Shown here: one piece after another, positions 1 through 7,415 of the stretch
Layout: each line of letters begins with the position of its first letter
Position numbering within the stretch: position 1 is the first letter of the stretch
Source of the DNA: Pseudomonadota bacterium
GTDB taxonomy: Bacteria; Pseudomonadota; Gammaproteobacteria; Xanthomonadales; Rhodanobacteraceae
Length of the DNA stretch: 41,868 bases
Reading direction: 5' to 3'
Assembly (NCBI GenBank): GCA_021792975.1
Contig: JAJYTR010000016.1
Span: forward strand, 1 to 41,868
Notes under the pieces: generated by a model
What the model was told of the DNA's origin: nothing
Seen by the model: only the letters and a program-made list of their open reading frames with translations
The model's database searches: none
Translations under genes and position numbers: made by a program

Positions 1-1
1 A

Positions 2-223
2 CTGGCGCCGTTCACCGGCGAGACCGACATCTTCATCCTGCCTGGCTACCGGTTCACCCAGATCGACGGCCTGCTGACCAATTTCCACCTGCCCGAATCG
101 ACCCTGCTGATGCTGGTCGCGGCGCTGGCCGGGCGTGAGCGCGTGCTGGCGGCCTACCTGCACGCGGTACAGGCGCGCTACCGGTTCTTCTCGTACGGCG
201 ACGCCATGCTGGTCTGGCCCTGA
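2..223 (+). CDS. queA: QueA, tRNA queuosine synthesis enzyme (3' end only)
   Basis: The window opens inside this gene; 73 C-terminal residues and the stop codon are visible. The sequence has the end of S-adenosylmethionine:tRNA ribosyltransferase-isomerase: an FxLPGYRF stretch, then [16 protein letters not shown], then an ending around FSYGDAML. QueA transfers and isomerises the ribosyl part of SAM onto 7-aminomethyl-deazaguanine in tRNA to give epoxyqueuosine, in the cytosol. The family usually has about 340-350 residues, so most of the gene lies upstream of the window. In many bacteria tgt follows queA; here the next gene is convergent on the other strand, so queA ends its transcription unit. 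The 92 bp between the two stops show no convincing terminator. Confidence 0.93.
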   Translation: MAPFTGETDIFILPGYRFTQIDGLLTNFHLPESTLLMLVAALAGRERVLAAYLHAVQARYRFFSYGDAMLVWP

Positions 224-315
224 ACGGGCGTCCCGCAAGAGCCCGCGAGCCCCGGCGGTGGCCGGCGGTGATGTTCTTTCCCGGCCCTACGCCACGAAGC
301 CCATGGCTGCCCGTC

Positions 316-1053
316 TCACCCGCACTTGCTGTATCCGCAGTTCAGGCACGTCGAGCACCCATCCATCAGCACCACCGCCTTGGCGGCGCATTTGCCGCAC
401 AGCGTGGCGGTGGACGGGAACGCACCGGGGTCCCCGGCGGCGTCAGCGGTCGCCGGACCCGTGTCGGACTTTTTTTTCGCGCCGCCGCGATGCTGTTCGT
501 AGGCCGCCCGCTTCTCGTCGATCAGCGCGCGTTGCGCCGCGGAGAGTTCGCCGTCCTGGATCAGGCCGATGCTCTTGAGATGCTGCTCCACGATCAGGCC
601 CAGTTCGGCCACGATCGAGGGCATGTAGGTGCCGCCGGGCTTGAAGTAGCCGCCGCGCGGATCGAACACCGCCTTCAGTTCCTCGACCAGGAAGGTGACG
701 TCGCCGCCTTTGCGGAACACGGCGGACATGATGCGCGTCAGCGCCACGATCCACTGGAAGTGGTCCATGTTCTTCGAGTTGATGAAGATCTCGAAGGGGC
801 GGCGCGACTCGTGCGGGGTGCCGGCGTTGAGCACGATGTCGTTGAGGGTGACGTACAGCGCGTGTTCGAACAGCGGCGACTTGATCTTGTAGGTGGCGCC
901 GACCAGCACGTCCGGGCGCTCCAGGCGCTCGTGCATCTGGATCACTTCGGCCTGCGGCTCGGACGGCGCGGCGGGTGCGGCGGGTACGGCGGCCTGGGAT
1001 TCGGGCCGCTTGACGCTGTAGCCCTTGATCTTCCTGGTGATGTGGATGCTCAT
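316..1053 (-). CDS. nrdJb: NrdJb-type accessory subunit of class II ribonucleotide reductase (TSCPD domain, C-terminal Cys cluster)
   Basis: A 245-residue protein. A basic N-terminus (starting MSIHITRKIKGYSV) leads into a TSCPD-type domain at about residues 55-165, with the stretches HFQWIVALTRIMSAVFRKG and FDPRGGYFKPGG. The last 27 residues hold six cysteines (C219, C222, C233, C236, C239, C244) like the C-terminal cysteine region of single-chain NrdJ, which re-reduces the active site. In Pseudomonas and Xanthomonas this part is a separate gene, NrdJb. The gene lies third in the minus-strand operon after nrdJ and the histone-like gene, 64 bp after the latter. An upstream in-frame ATG at 1110 would add 19 Pro/Arg-rich residues; I chose 1053 because the conserved-looking sequence begins there, although neither start has a strong ribosome binding site. 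Confidence 0.8.
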   Translation of the reverse strand: MSIHITRKIKGYSVKRPESQAAVPAAPAAPSEPQAEVIQMHERLERPDVLVGATYKIKSPLFEHALYVTLNDIVLNAGTPHESRRPFEIFINSKNMDHFQWIVALTRIMSAVFRKGGDVTFLVEELKAVFDPRGGYFKPGGTYMPSIVAELGLIVEQHLKSIGLIQDGELSAAQRALIDEKRAAYEQHRGGAKKKSDTGPATADAAGDPGAFPSTATLCGKCAAKAVVLMDGCSTCLNCGYSKCG

Positions 1054-1117
1054 GGTGACGGCGTTCCCGGGGCGGAAAGGGACGGGCGCCGGCCGGCGCC
1101 CGCCCGGCACGGCTGCG

Positions 1118-1582
1118 TTACTTCTTCTTGGCAGTGGACTTGCGTGCGGCCTTCCTGCGACCGGCCGGCCTGCCGGCCTTGCGGACCGCTTTCCTGGCGG
1201 CCGTCTTGCGGACGGCCTTCCTGACCGTTTTCTTGGCGGCCTTCCTCGCGGCCTTCTTCACGGCTTTCTTGGTGGTTTTCCGGACGGCTTTCCTGACCGC
1301 CTTCTTGGACGCCTTGGCGGTCTTGGCCGGGCCCTTGCGTGCAGGCTTGGCGGCAGCCTTCTTTTTCTTCGCGACCTTCTTCGCGGCTTTTCTGACGGCT
1401 TTTTTCACGGCCTTCGGGGCAGCCGGCTTGCGCGCCGCGGCCCGCTTCGGGGCAGTTTTCTTGGCGGGCCGGGCGCTCGCTGCCGCCGTGGCGGCGGGCG
1501 CGGCGGGCGCCGCCGGTGCGGGCGCGATGGAGATGAAGCTCTCGCCCATCGGGATCTCGGGGTTGGTGTGTTCGCTTTGCAT
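1118..1582 (-). CDS. Histone H1-like Lys/Ala-rich DNA-binding protein
   Basis: A 154-residue protein: an acidic to neutral N-terminal 25 residues (MQSEHTNPEIPMGES), an Ala/Pro stretch, then about 115 residues made of irregular KKAVRKA / RKAAKK / PAKKTA units ending in STAKKK. This composition is that of eukaryotic H1 tails and of bacterial H1-like proteins such as AlgP (AlgR3) of Pseudomonas, thought to bind DNA or other polyanions without sequence specificity. No folded domain is recognisable. The start at 1582 is favoured over an ATG at 1636 because GGAG lies about 8 bp before it. The gene lies between nrdJ (65 bp upstream) and the nrdJb-like gene (64 bp downstream) on the same strand, so it is probably co-transcribed with both. 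Its function here is unknown; the position suggests a link with DNA replication or repair but does not prove one. Confidence 0.72.
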   Translation of the reverse strand: MQSEHTNPEIPMGESFISIAPAPAAPAAPAATAAASARPAKKTAPKRAAARKPAAPKAVKKAVRKAAKKVAKKKKAAAKPARKGPAKTAKASKKAVRKAVRKTTKKAVKKAARKAAKKTVRKAVRKTAARKAVRKAGRPAGRRKAARKSTAKKK

Positions 1583-1647
1583 GGTGATCAGCTCCGACAG
1601 TGGTTGGATACTGAGCCTTGCGGGACGCGCATGCATTCCCTGGGTGC

Positions 1648-4600
1648 TCAGAACTTGCCGTAATACCCTTCTTTCAGTGCATCGAACAGATTGGCGGCGG
1701 TGTGCGTCTCGCCGTCGTATTCGATTTCCTCGTTGCCTTTCGCCTCGACAACGCTACCGTCTTCCAACTCGAAGCGGTAGAGGGTGTTTTCGAGATCGGA
1801 ATCCTTGACCAGTACGCCCTGGAACGCCGCCGGATTGAAGCGGAAGGTGGTGCAGCCCTTGAGGCCCTGCTGGTAGGCGTAGCGGTAGATGTCCTTGAAT
1901 GCCTCGAAGGGATACTCGGTGGGCACGTTGGCCGTCTTCGAGATCGAGGAATCGATCCAGATCTGCGCGGCGGCCTGGATGTCGACGTGTTCCTTCGGGG
2001 TGATGTCGTCGGCGGCGACGAAGTACTCGGGCAACCTTGTCTTGGGGTCGTCGCCGGAGGGCATGGCCTCGGCATTGATCAGCGCGCGGTAGGCCAGCAG
2101 CTCGAAGCTAAACACCGCGATCTTCTCCTTGGTCTTGCGCCCCTCGCGGATGACGTTGCGCGAGTAATGGTGCGCGAAGCTGGGCTCGATGCCGTTGCTG
2201 GCGTTGTTGGCCAGGCTCAGCGAAATGGTGCCGGTGGGCGCGATCGAGCTGTGGTGGGTGAAACGTGCGCCGACCTGGGCCAGTTTTTCGGTGAGGTCGG
2301 GGCGCACCCCGGCAATGCGCTGCATGTAGCGGCTGTACTTGGCGTGCAGCACGCGCCCGGGCACCTTGTCGCCCGCCTTGTAGCCGTCGCGCGCCATCTC
2401 CGGACGCTGCCGCAGCATGGCGCCGGTGACCTCGAAATCCTCGGCGAGAATGGGCGCGGGGCCTTTTTCCTCGGCCAGCTGCAGCGCCACTTCCCAGCCG
2501 GCGATGGCCATCTCGCGCGCGACGTCCTCGGTGAACTTGCAGGCATCGCTGCTGCCGTAGCGCTGCTTGAGCATGGCCAGCGTGCTGCCGAGGCCCAGGA
2601 AACCCATGCCGTGGCGACGCTTGCGCAGAATCTCCTCGCGCTGCTGCGGCAGCGGCAAGCCGTTGATCTCCACCACGTTGTCCAGCATGCGCGTGAATAC
2701 GCGCACCACCTCGCGGTATTCGTCCCAGTCGAAGCGCGCCTTGGGGCCGAAGGGATCGCGCACGAACAGGGTGAGGTTGACCGAACCCAGCAGGCACGAG
2801 CCGTACGGCGGCAGCGGCTGCTCGCCGCACTGTCCGGTGACCAGCCCGTTGAGGATCACTGCATTGTGGTCGGGCTGCGTGGTGTCGAACACCGCCTCTT
2901 CGCCCACGTAGTCGATACTCTCGATGCGGGAGGTGAAGCGTTGCTGCTTGCGCAGGATCTTGTCCGCCCTCCAGGCGCGGTAGCGCTCGGTTTTGGCCGG
3001 CAACAGGAAGCCGATCTCATCCATGAAGCGCTCGCGCGACTCGCCATCAATGATCAGCTCGTATTGCGCAAGGCAGCGATAGACGCGATCTCCGCCGTGT
3101 CCATCGGGCAGGCTCGCCAGCCGCGCGTCACGCCGCTTGCGGATGCGGCAGAACACACCGAAGTTGGCCAGCAGCATCTGCACGTCCTTGAGCAGCCCCT
3201 CTTCGCTGGATGCCAAGCGGATCGAGCAATTCTGGCTGGCGCTCGAAATGTTCACCGTGCCATCGCATTGGAGCAGAGCGCGCAGGTATCCCCTGACGCA
3301 TGCCTCCGAACCACGCCAGATCACTTCGGGTACCCGCAGCTTGGTGGCGGCGCTGAAGCCGTAGTGTTCGAGCAGACGAGCGAGCAATACGGAGCGGATG
3401 AACACCTGCCGGCGTTGCGGAACGGCTACCGGCGAGACCTGGTAGTCACGCCCGGTGTTTGCTGTATGCGCAATCAAGGTGTTGACATAGGCCGCAACCC
3501 AATCAGCCAGGGCGCGTTCCTCGCCCCACAGGGTCACGACTGCAGCGCGTCGCTCCTTGCCGCGGTTGGTGAAATGCCCGTCGCCAGTGACCAGCCCCAG
3601 CAGCAGTCCCAGATCCTCGCTGCCCTGCTGTCCGAACTGCCCTTTGCCGGACTGCACCAGGATATGGTCGCCGATCTTGAGGTCGCGCAGCTTGATCTTG
3701 CCGCGTTCAACATAGAAGTCGTGCCATTCGGTGGCCTTGATCTCGTAGCCGTCCTCGGTCCGAACGCGATAAACGGATGCGCGCGCCGCAGTCATGAAAG
3801 CCGGCTCGGCGGATCGGGTGTCCACGCCTCGGTCTTTCATGCCGAGTGAGCGCTTGTCGACCGTCACCGACAAGTGAGCGCCGGTTGCGCACAGCTCGCC
3901 TATCGGCACCAAGCCGTACTGAGTCGCCAGGCGCGTGTCGGCGGTGACGCAGGGATTGGTCGCGCGGATGTTCTCGCACCACCAGTTGTTGTTCATTTCG
4001 TTGACGCGGTCGATCAGGATGAAGCCCGGTTCGGCATAGTCATAGGTGGAGACCATGATCATGTCCCACAGGTGCCGCGCCTTGACGCGTCCGTAGATCC
4101 TGCAGGCCACCAGCCCGTCCTCGCGGGCGATGTAATTCTCGTGGGTGGGCCATTCGCGCCAGACCACCTGTGCGGGGTCGGCGAGGTCGACCTCGTCGCG
4201 TTCCTTGACGTGCACCGGAAATACCAGCGGCCACTCGGCATCCCGTTCGACGGCCTGCATGAAGCCGTCGGTGACCAGCAGCGAGAGGTTGAACTGGCGC
4301 AGGCGGCCGTCCTCGCGCTTGGCGCGGATGAATTCGCGTACGTCCGGGTGCGAGACGTCGAAGGTGCCCATCTGCGCGCCGCGACGGCCGCCGGCGCTGG
4401 AGATGGTGAAGCACATCTTGTCGTAGATGTCCATGAACGACAGCGGCCCCGAGGTGTAGGCACCGGCGCCGGACACGTAGGCGCCGCGCGGGCGCAGGGT
4501 GCTGAACTCGTAGCCGATGCCGCAGCCGGCCTTCAGCGTCAGCCCGGCCTGGTGCACCTTCTCGAGGATGTCGTCCATCGAGTCGCGGATGGTGCCCGAC

Positions 4601-4917
4601 ACCGTGCAGTTGATGGTGCTGGTAGCCGGCTTGTGCGCCAGCGCGCCGGCGTTGGAGGTGATGCGTCCGGCGGGAATGGCGCCGTGGCGCAGCGCCCACA
4701 GGAAGCGCTCGCGCCAGTGCTCGCGCAGCTCCGGCGTGGCCTCCACCTCGCTCAGCGCCCGCGCGATGCGCTGGTAGCTGGCGTCGATATCCGCGTCCAC
4801 CGCCGCGCCCTGCTTGGTCTTCAGCCGGTACTTCTTGTCCCAGATGTCGTAGGACGCCGGCTGCAGCGGAATTTCCGCGGCGCTGGGCAGAGCGGAGGAG
4901 GCGCGAACCGTGCTCAT
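1648..4917 (-). CDS. nrdJ: Adenosylcobalamin-dependent (class II) ribonucleotide reductase, intein-containing precursor
   Basis: A 1089-residue precursor whose exteins (residues 1-322 and 697-1089) give a 715-residue NrdJ after splicing. The enzyme reduces ribonucleotides to deoxyribonucleotides using a B12-derived radical and needs neither oxygen nor a separate radical-generating subunit. Visible active-site parts are C104 (in TINCTVSG) and C708 as the reducing pair, C697 in the NPCGEQPL motif as the thiyl-radical cysteine, and the phosphate-binding APTGTISL and SNGIEPSFA stretches in the C-terminal half. The C-terminal cysteine region of full-length NrdJ is missing and is supplied by the gene ending at 316. 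The start at 4917 has AGGAG about 12 bp upstream. A TATCAT -10-like hexamer lies at 4948-4943, but no good -35 is seen. The gene heads a three-gene operon and diverges from the htrA-like gene. Confidence 0.95.
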   Translation of the reverse strand: MSTVRASSALPSAAEIPLQPASYDIWDKKYRLKTKQGAAVDADIDASYQRIARALSEVEATPELREHWRERFLWALRHGAIPAGRITSNAGALAHKPATSTINCTVSGTIRDSMDDILEKVHQAGLTLKAGCGIGYEFSTLRPRGAYVSGAGAYTSGPLSFMDIYDKMCFTISSAGGRRGAQMGTFDVSHPDVREFIRAKREDGRLRQFNLSLLVTDGFMQAVERDAEWPLVFPVHVKERDEVDLADPAQVVWREWPTHENYIAREDGLVACRIYGRVKARHLWDMIMVSTYDYAEPGFILIDRVNEMNNNWWCENIRATNPCVTADTRLATQYGLVPIGELCATGAHLSVTVDKRSLGMKDRGVDTRSAEPAFMTAARASVYRVRTEDGYEIKATEWHDFYVERGKIKLRDLKIGDHILVQSGKGQFGQQGSEDLGLLLGLVTGDGHFTNRGKERRAAVVTLWGEERALADWVAAYVNTLIAHTANTGRDYQVSPVAVPQRRQVFIRSVLLARLLEHYGFSAATKLRVPEVIWRGSEACVRGYLRALLQCDGTVNISSASQNCSIRLASSEEGLLKDVQMLLANFGVFCRIRKRRDARLASLPDGHGGDRVYRCLAQYELIIDGESRERFMDEIGFLLPAKTERYRAWRADKILRKQQRFTSRIESIDYVGEEAVFDTTQPDHNAVILNGLVTGQCGEQPLPPYGSCLLGSVNLTLFVRDPFGPKARFDWDEYREVVRVFTRMLDNVVEINGLPLPQQREEILRKRRHGMGFLGLGSTLAMLKQRYGSSDACKFTEDVAREMAIAGWEVALQLAEEKGPAPILAEDFEVTGAMLRQRPEMARDGYKAGDKVPGRVLHAKYSRYMQRIAGVRPDLTEKLAQVGARFTHHSSIAPTGTISLSLANNASNGIEPSFAHHYSRNVIREGRKTKEKIAVFSFELLAYRALINAEAMPSGDDPKTRLPEYFVAADDITPKEHVDIQAAAQIWIDSSISKTANVPTEYPFEAFKDIYRYAYQQGLKGCTTFRFNPAAFQGVLVKDSDLENTLYRFELEDGSVVEAKGNEEIEYDGETHTAANLFDALKEGYYGKF
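2830..3951 (-). other. Intein with LAGLIDADG homing endonuclease inside NrdJ
   Basis: Residues 323-696 of the NrdJ precursor (374 aa) interrupt the motif NP/CGEQPLPPYGSC. The N-terminal splicing block begins with Cys323 (CVTADTRLATQYG). The B block is visible as ATEWHDF with T396 and H399. The endonuclease has two LAGLIDADG helices: LGLLLGLVTGDG (about 436-447, acidic D446) and GYLRALLQCDG (about 543-553, acidic D552), the usual arrangement of an active DOD-type enzyme. The C-terminal blocks read VFDTTQPDHNAVILNG and then LVTGQ before extein Cys697. The last residue is therefore Gln with Gly before it, instead of the usual His-Asn. The boundaries follow from restoring the uninterrupted NPCGEQPL motif. 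Splicing must occur for the enzyme to work, because the +1 residue is the radical cysteine. Confidence 0.92.
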
Positions 4918-5094
4918 CGGTGTTGGAACTCCTGGATAGGTGATGATAAGCCGGGGATCGGGTGCTCAGCGGTACGCGACGTCGCGCCCTCGACCACGGG
5001 CGGAGCGCACGCGGCACGGCGGCGGTGACAGCATCGGACGTTCCCTCCCGGATGGACAGCGGCCCCACCGGTTGTGTCGGTGCGGGCGATCTGG

Positions 5095-5110
5095 CCACAA
5101 CATCTTGTGA
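5095..5110. promoter_or_regulatory. Candidate NrdR box upstream of nrdJ
   Basis: CCACAACATCTTGTGA agrees with the NrdR box consensus (acaCwAtATaTwGtgt) at about 13 of 16 positions and is partly palindromic. NrdR represses ribonucleotide reductase genes and normally binds two boxes about 31-32 bp apart. A second, much weaker match ends in TTGTGT at 5062-5077, offset 33 bp. The box lies 178 bp before the nrdJ start, in the 307-bp divergent region with the htrA-like gene, and far from the only -10-like hexamer seen. No cobalamin-riboswitch B12 box was found in this region, and the rest of it shows nothing else that I can name. Confidence 0.3.
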
Positions 5111-5224
5111 TGGGGCATCTGCAACGCTAGCGCCGGCATGGCAGGGTGTCAATGCGTCCGGCAGCGCTTGCGCGCATCGCCGCGCCGGTGCACCTTGGGA
5201 CGCTTTCCCGATGGATCCACGGCC

Positions 5225-6598
5225 ATGCGAAAGACATCCGGCGCGGTGCTGTTGCGGCTGGTTCTGGGCGCTTGCGCGGCGCTGCCCGCGCTACCCGCCG
5301 CCGCCGGCACGCTGCCGGTCACGGTGGGCGGGCAGGCGCTGCCCTCGCTGGCGCCGATGCTGAAAAACGTCACTCCGGCGGTGGTCAACATCGCCTCGAA
5401 GACGCGCGTACGCGAGCGCAACCCGTTCTTCGACGACCCGGTGTTCCGGCAGTTCTTCGGCCTGCCGCCCGAGCAGGAGCGCACCGAGCAGTCGCTGGGC
5501 TCGGGCGTGATCATCGACGCGCGCAAAGGCTACGTGCTGACCAACAACCACGTCATCGCCGGCGCCGACCGCATCCGCGTCACCCTGCAGGACGGGCGCA
5601 GCTTCGACGCGCGCGTGCTGGGTGCCGATCCGGGCAGCGACCTGGCCGTGCTGCAGATTCCCGCGCAGTCGCTGCACGCGCTGCCGGTGGCCGATTCCTC
5701 GAAGCTGCAGGTGGGCGACTTCGTGGTGGCGGTGGGCGATCCGTTCGGCCTGGGGCAGACCGTGACCTCGGGGATCGTTTCGGCGCTCGGGCGCAGCGGC
5801 GTGGGTGACGGCTACCAGGAGTTCATCCAGACCGATGCCTCGATCAACCCGGGCAATTCCGGCGGCGCACTGGTGAATCTGGCCGGGCAGCTGGTGGGCA
5901 TCAACACCATGATCATCAGCCCCAGCGGCGGCAATGTCGGCATCGGTTTCGCCATCCCCTCCGATCTGGCATTGGACGTGATGCGCCAGCTGATCGACTA
6001 CGGCAGCGTGCGGCGCGGCACGCTGGGCGTGCAGGTACAGCGCCTGGACCCGCCGCTGCGGCGCGCGCTGAAACTGCCGGCGGGAACGGCCGGCGTGGTG
6101 GTGACGCGGGTGGCGGCCGGTTCCACCGCGGCACGCGCCGGCGTACGCGTGGGCGATGTGCTGCAGGCGGTCAACGGACAGGCGGTCGATTCGGATCTGG
6201 CGCTGGGCACCCTGGAAGGCCTGCTGCCGGTGGGCCGCAGGGTGCGCATGCAGGTGCTGCGCGCGGGCCGCACGCTGGGCCTCGCCGCGGTGCTGCAGGG
6301 GCCCGGCATCGCCGACAGCGAAGGCGGGGCGCTGGATCCGCGCCTGGCCGGTGCCAGCTTCAGCGACATTCCGCCCGGCCAGCGTGAACAGGGCCGTTAC
6401 GGCGTGGCGGTGACGCGCGTGCTGCCGGGCAGCGCCGCGGCACGCGCCGGGCTGCGCGTGGGCGATGTGGTGATCGCCGTCAACCGCGCCGGCGTGATCG
6501 GGCTGCACGGCCTCGACGCGCTGCTGCGCCGGCACCTGCACCCGCTGGTGCTCACCATTCTGCGCGGCAACCGCGGCTACTACCTGGAAGTGCGCTGA
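5225..6598 (+). CDS. HtrA/DegQ-type periplasmic serine protease
   Basis: A 457-residue Do-like protease that degrades or chaperones misfolded envelope proteins. An N-terminal signal peptide (MRKTSGAVLLRLVLGACAAL, cleavage near residue 25) sends it to the periplasm. The trypsin-like domain has the full triad: H109 in TNNHVI, D139 in GSDLAV and S212 in NPGNSGG. Two PDZ domains follow (about residues 260-355 and 375-455), the family layout for DegP/DegQ/MucD. A longer reading frame starts at 5138, but I chose the ATG at 5225 because the signal peptide begins there. The gene diverges from nrdJ and is followed after 19 bp by the BtuF-like gene on the same strand. I cannot separate DegP, DegQ and MucD types from sequence alone, so I give no symbol. 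Confidence 0.93.
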   Translation: MRKTSGAVLLRLVLGACAALPALPAAAGTLPVTVGGQALPSLAPMLKNVTPAVVNIASKTRVRERNPFFDDPVFRQFFGLPPEQERTEQSLGSGVIIDARKGYVLTNNHVIAGADRIRVTLQDGRSFDARVLGADPGSDLAVLQIPAQSLHALPVADSSKLQVGDFVVAVGDPFGLGQTVTSGIVSALGRSGVGDGYQEFIQTDASINPGNSGGALVNLAGQLVGINTMIISPSGGNVGIGFAIPSDLALDVMRQLIDYGSVRRGTLGVQVQRLDPPLRRALKLPAGTAGVVVTRVAAGSTAARAGVRVGDVLQAVNGQAVDSDLALGTLEGLLPVGRRVRMQVLRAGRTLGLAAVLQGPGIADSEGGALDPRLAGASFSDIPPGQREQGRYGVAVTRVLPGSAAARAGLRVGDVVIAVNRAGVIGLHGLDALLRRHLHPLVLTILRGNRGYYLEVR

Positions 6599-6617
6599 GC
6601 GGGCCCGGGCGGCGAGC

Positions 6618-7409
6618 ATGCACGGTCCGCGGCGCATCGTCTGTCTGACCGAAGAGCCCACCGAGGTGCTGTACGCCCTGGGTGCGCAGGACCGCATCGT
6701 GGGCATCAGCGGCTTCACCGTGCGCCCGCCGCGGGCGCGCAGGGAGAAACCCAGGGTCTCGGCATTCACCCGCGCCAGGCTGGACGCGATCCTGGCGCTG
6801 GAACCGGACCTCGCCATCGGTTTTTCCGACATCCAGGCCGGCATCGCGCACGATCTGGTCAAGGCCGGCATCGAGGTATGGATCAGCAACCACCGCTCGG
6901 TGGACGGCATCCTCGACTATGTGCGCCGGCTGGGCGCGCTGGTGGGCGAAGCGGCCGCGGCCGCCGCCTATGCCACGCGGCTCGCGGGGCACCTGGAAGC
7001 GGTGCGTACGGCGGGGGCGGCGCTGCTGCGGCATCCGCGCGTGTATTTCGAGGAATGGGACGAGCCGCCCATCACCGGAATCCGCTGGGTGACGGAACTG
7101 GTGCGCATCGCCGGCGGCGAGGACGTGTTTCCGGAGCGGGCGGAAAAACCCCTGGCGCGCGACCGCATCCTGGCCGATCCGCTGGAGGTGGTGCGGCGCG
7201 ATCCCGAGATCATCCTCGCCTCCTGGTGCGGCAAGCGCTTCCGTCCCGAACGGCTGGCCGCGCGGCCGGGCTGGGCGGCGATCACCGCCGTGCGCACCGG
7301 GCAGGTGTTCGAAATCCGCTCGCCGCTGATCCTGCAGCCGGGACCGGCGGCGCTCACCGACGGGCTGGACGCGCTGCATGCGCGCATCCGCGCCTGGGCC
7401 CGGCGCTGA
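6618..7409 (+). CDS. BtuF/FepB-fold substrate-binding protein, probably cobalamin-binding, without signal peptide
   Basis: A 263-residue protein of the class III periplasmic-binding fold (COG0614 type). The N-terminus RIVCLTEEPTEVLYALGAQD is the typical first strand and helix. Features such as GISGFTVRP, LALEPDLAIGF and RPGWAAITAVRTGQVFEI resemble proteins annotated as cobalamin-binding. It starts directly at the first strand: no signal peptide or lipobox is present and no better upstream start exists within the 19 bp after the protease stop. It may therefore act in the cytosol or be a stand-alone relative. No ABC permease or ATPase genes are nearby. Being 1.7 kb from a B12-dependent reductase makes a corrinoid role attractive, but this is inference. 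Confidence 0.78.
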   Translation: MHGPRRIVCLTEEPTEVLYALGAQDRIVGISGFTVRPPRARREKPRVSAFTRARLDAILALEPDLAIGFSDIQAGIAHDLVKAGIEVWISNHRSVDGILDYVRRLGALVGEAAAAAAYATRLAGHLEAVRTAGAALLRHPRVYFEEWDEPPITGIRWVTELVRIAGGEDVFPERAEKPLARDRILADPLEVVRRDPEIILASWCGKRFRPERLAARPGWAAITAVRTGQVFEIRSPLILQPGPAALTDGLDALHARIRAWARR

Positions 7410-7415
7410 GTGAGC

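Noticed and set aside
223-315. A terminator between queA and the nrdJb-like gene
   Set aside because: Only short GC-rich self-complementary pieces are visible, without a T run.
1618-3849. A 743-codon plus-strand frame opposite nrdJ
   Set aside because: It runs antisense to nrdJ and its intein and shows no recognisable domain; it is a product of the GC-rich codon pattern.
2830-3951. The nrdJ interruption as an unrelated insertion or frameshift
   Set aside because: The frame is open throughout, the flanks restore a conserved motif exactly, and both splicing blocks and endonuclease motifs are present.
4918-5224. A cobalamin riboswitch upstream of nrdJ
   Set aside because: I found no B12-box-like sequence or matching fold on either strand; NrdJ genes are also not the usual target of this riboswitch.
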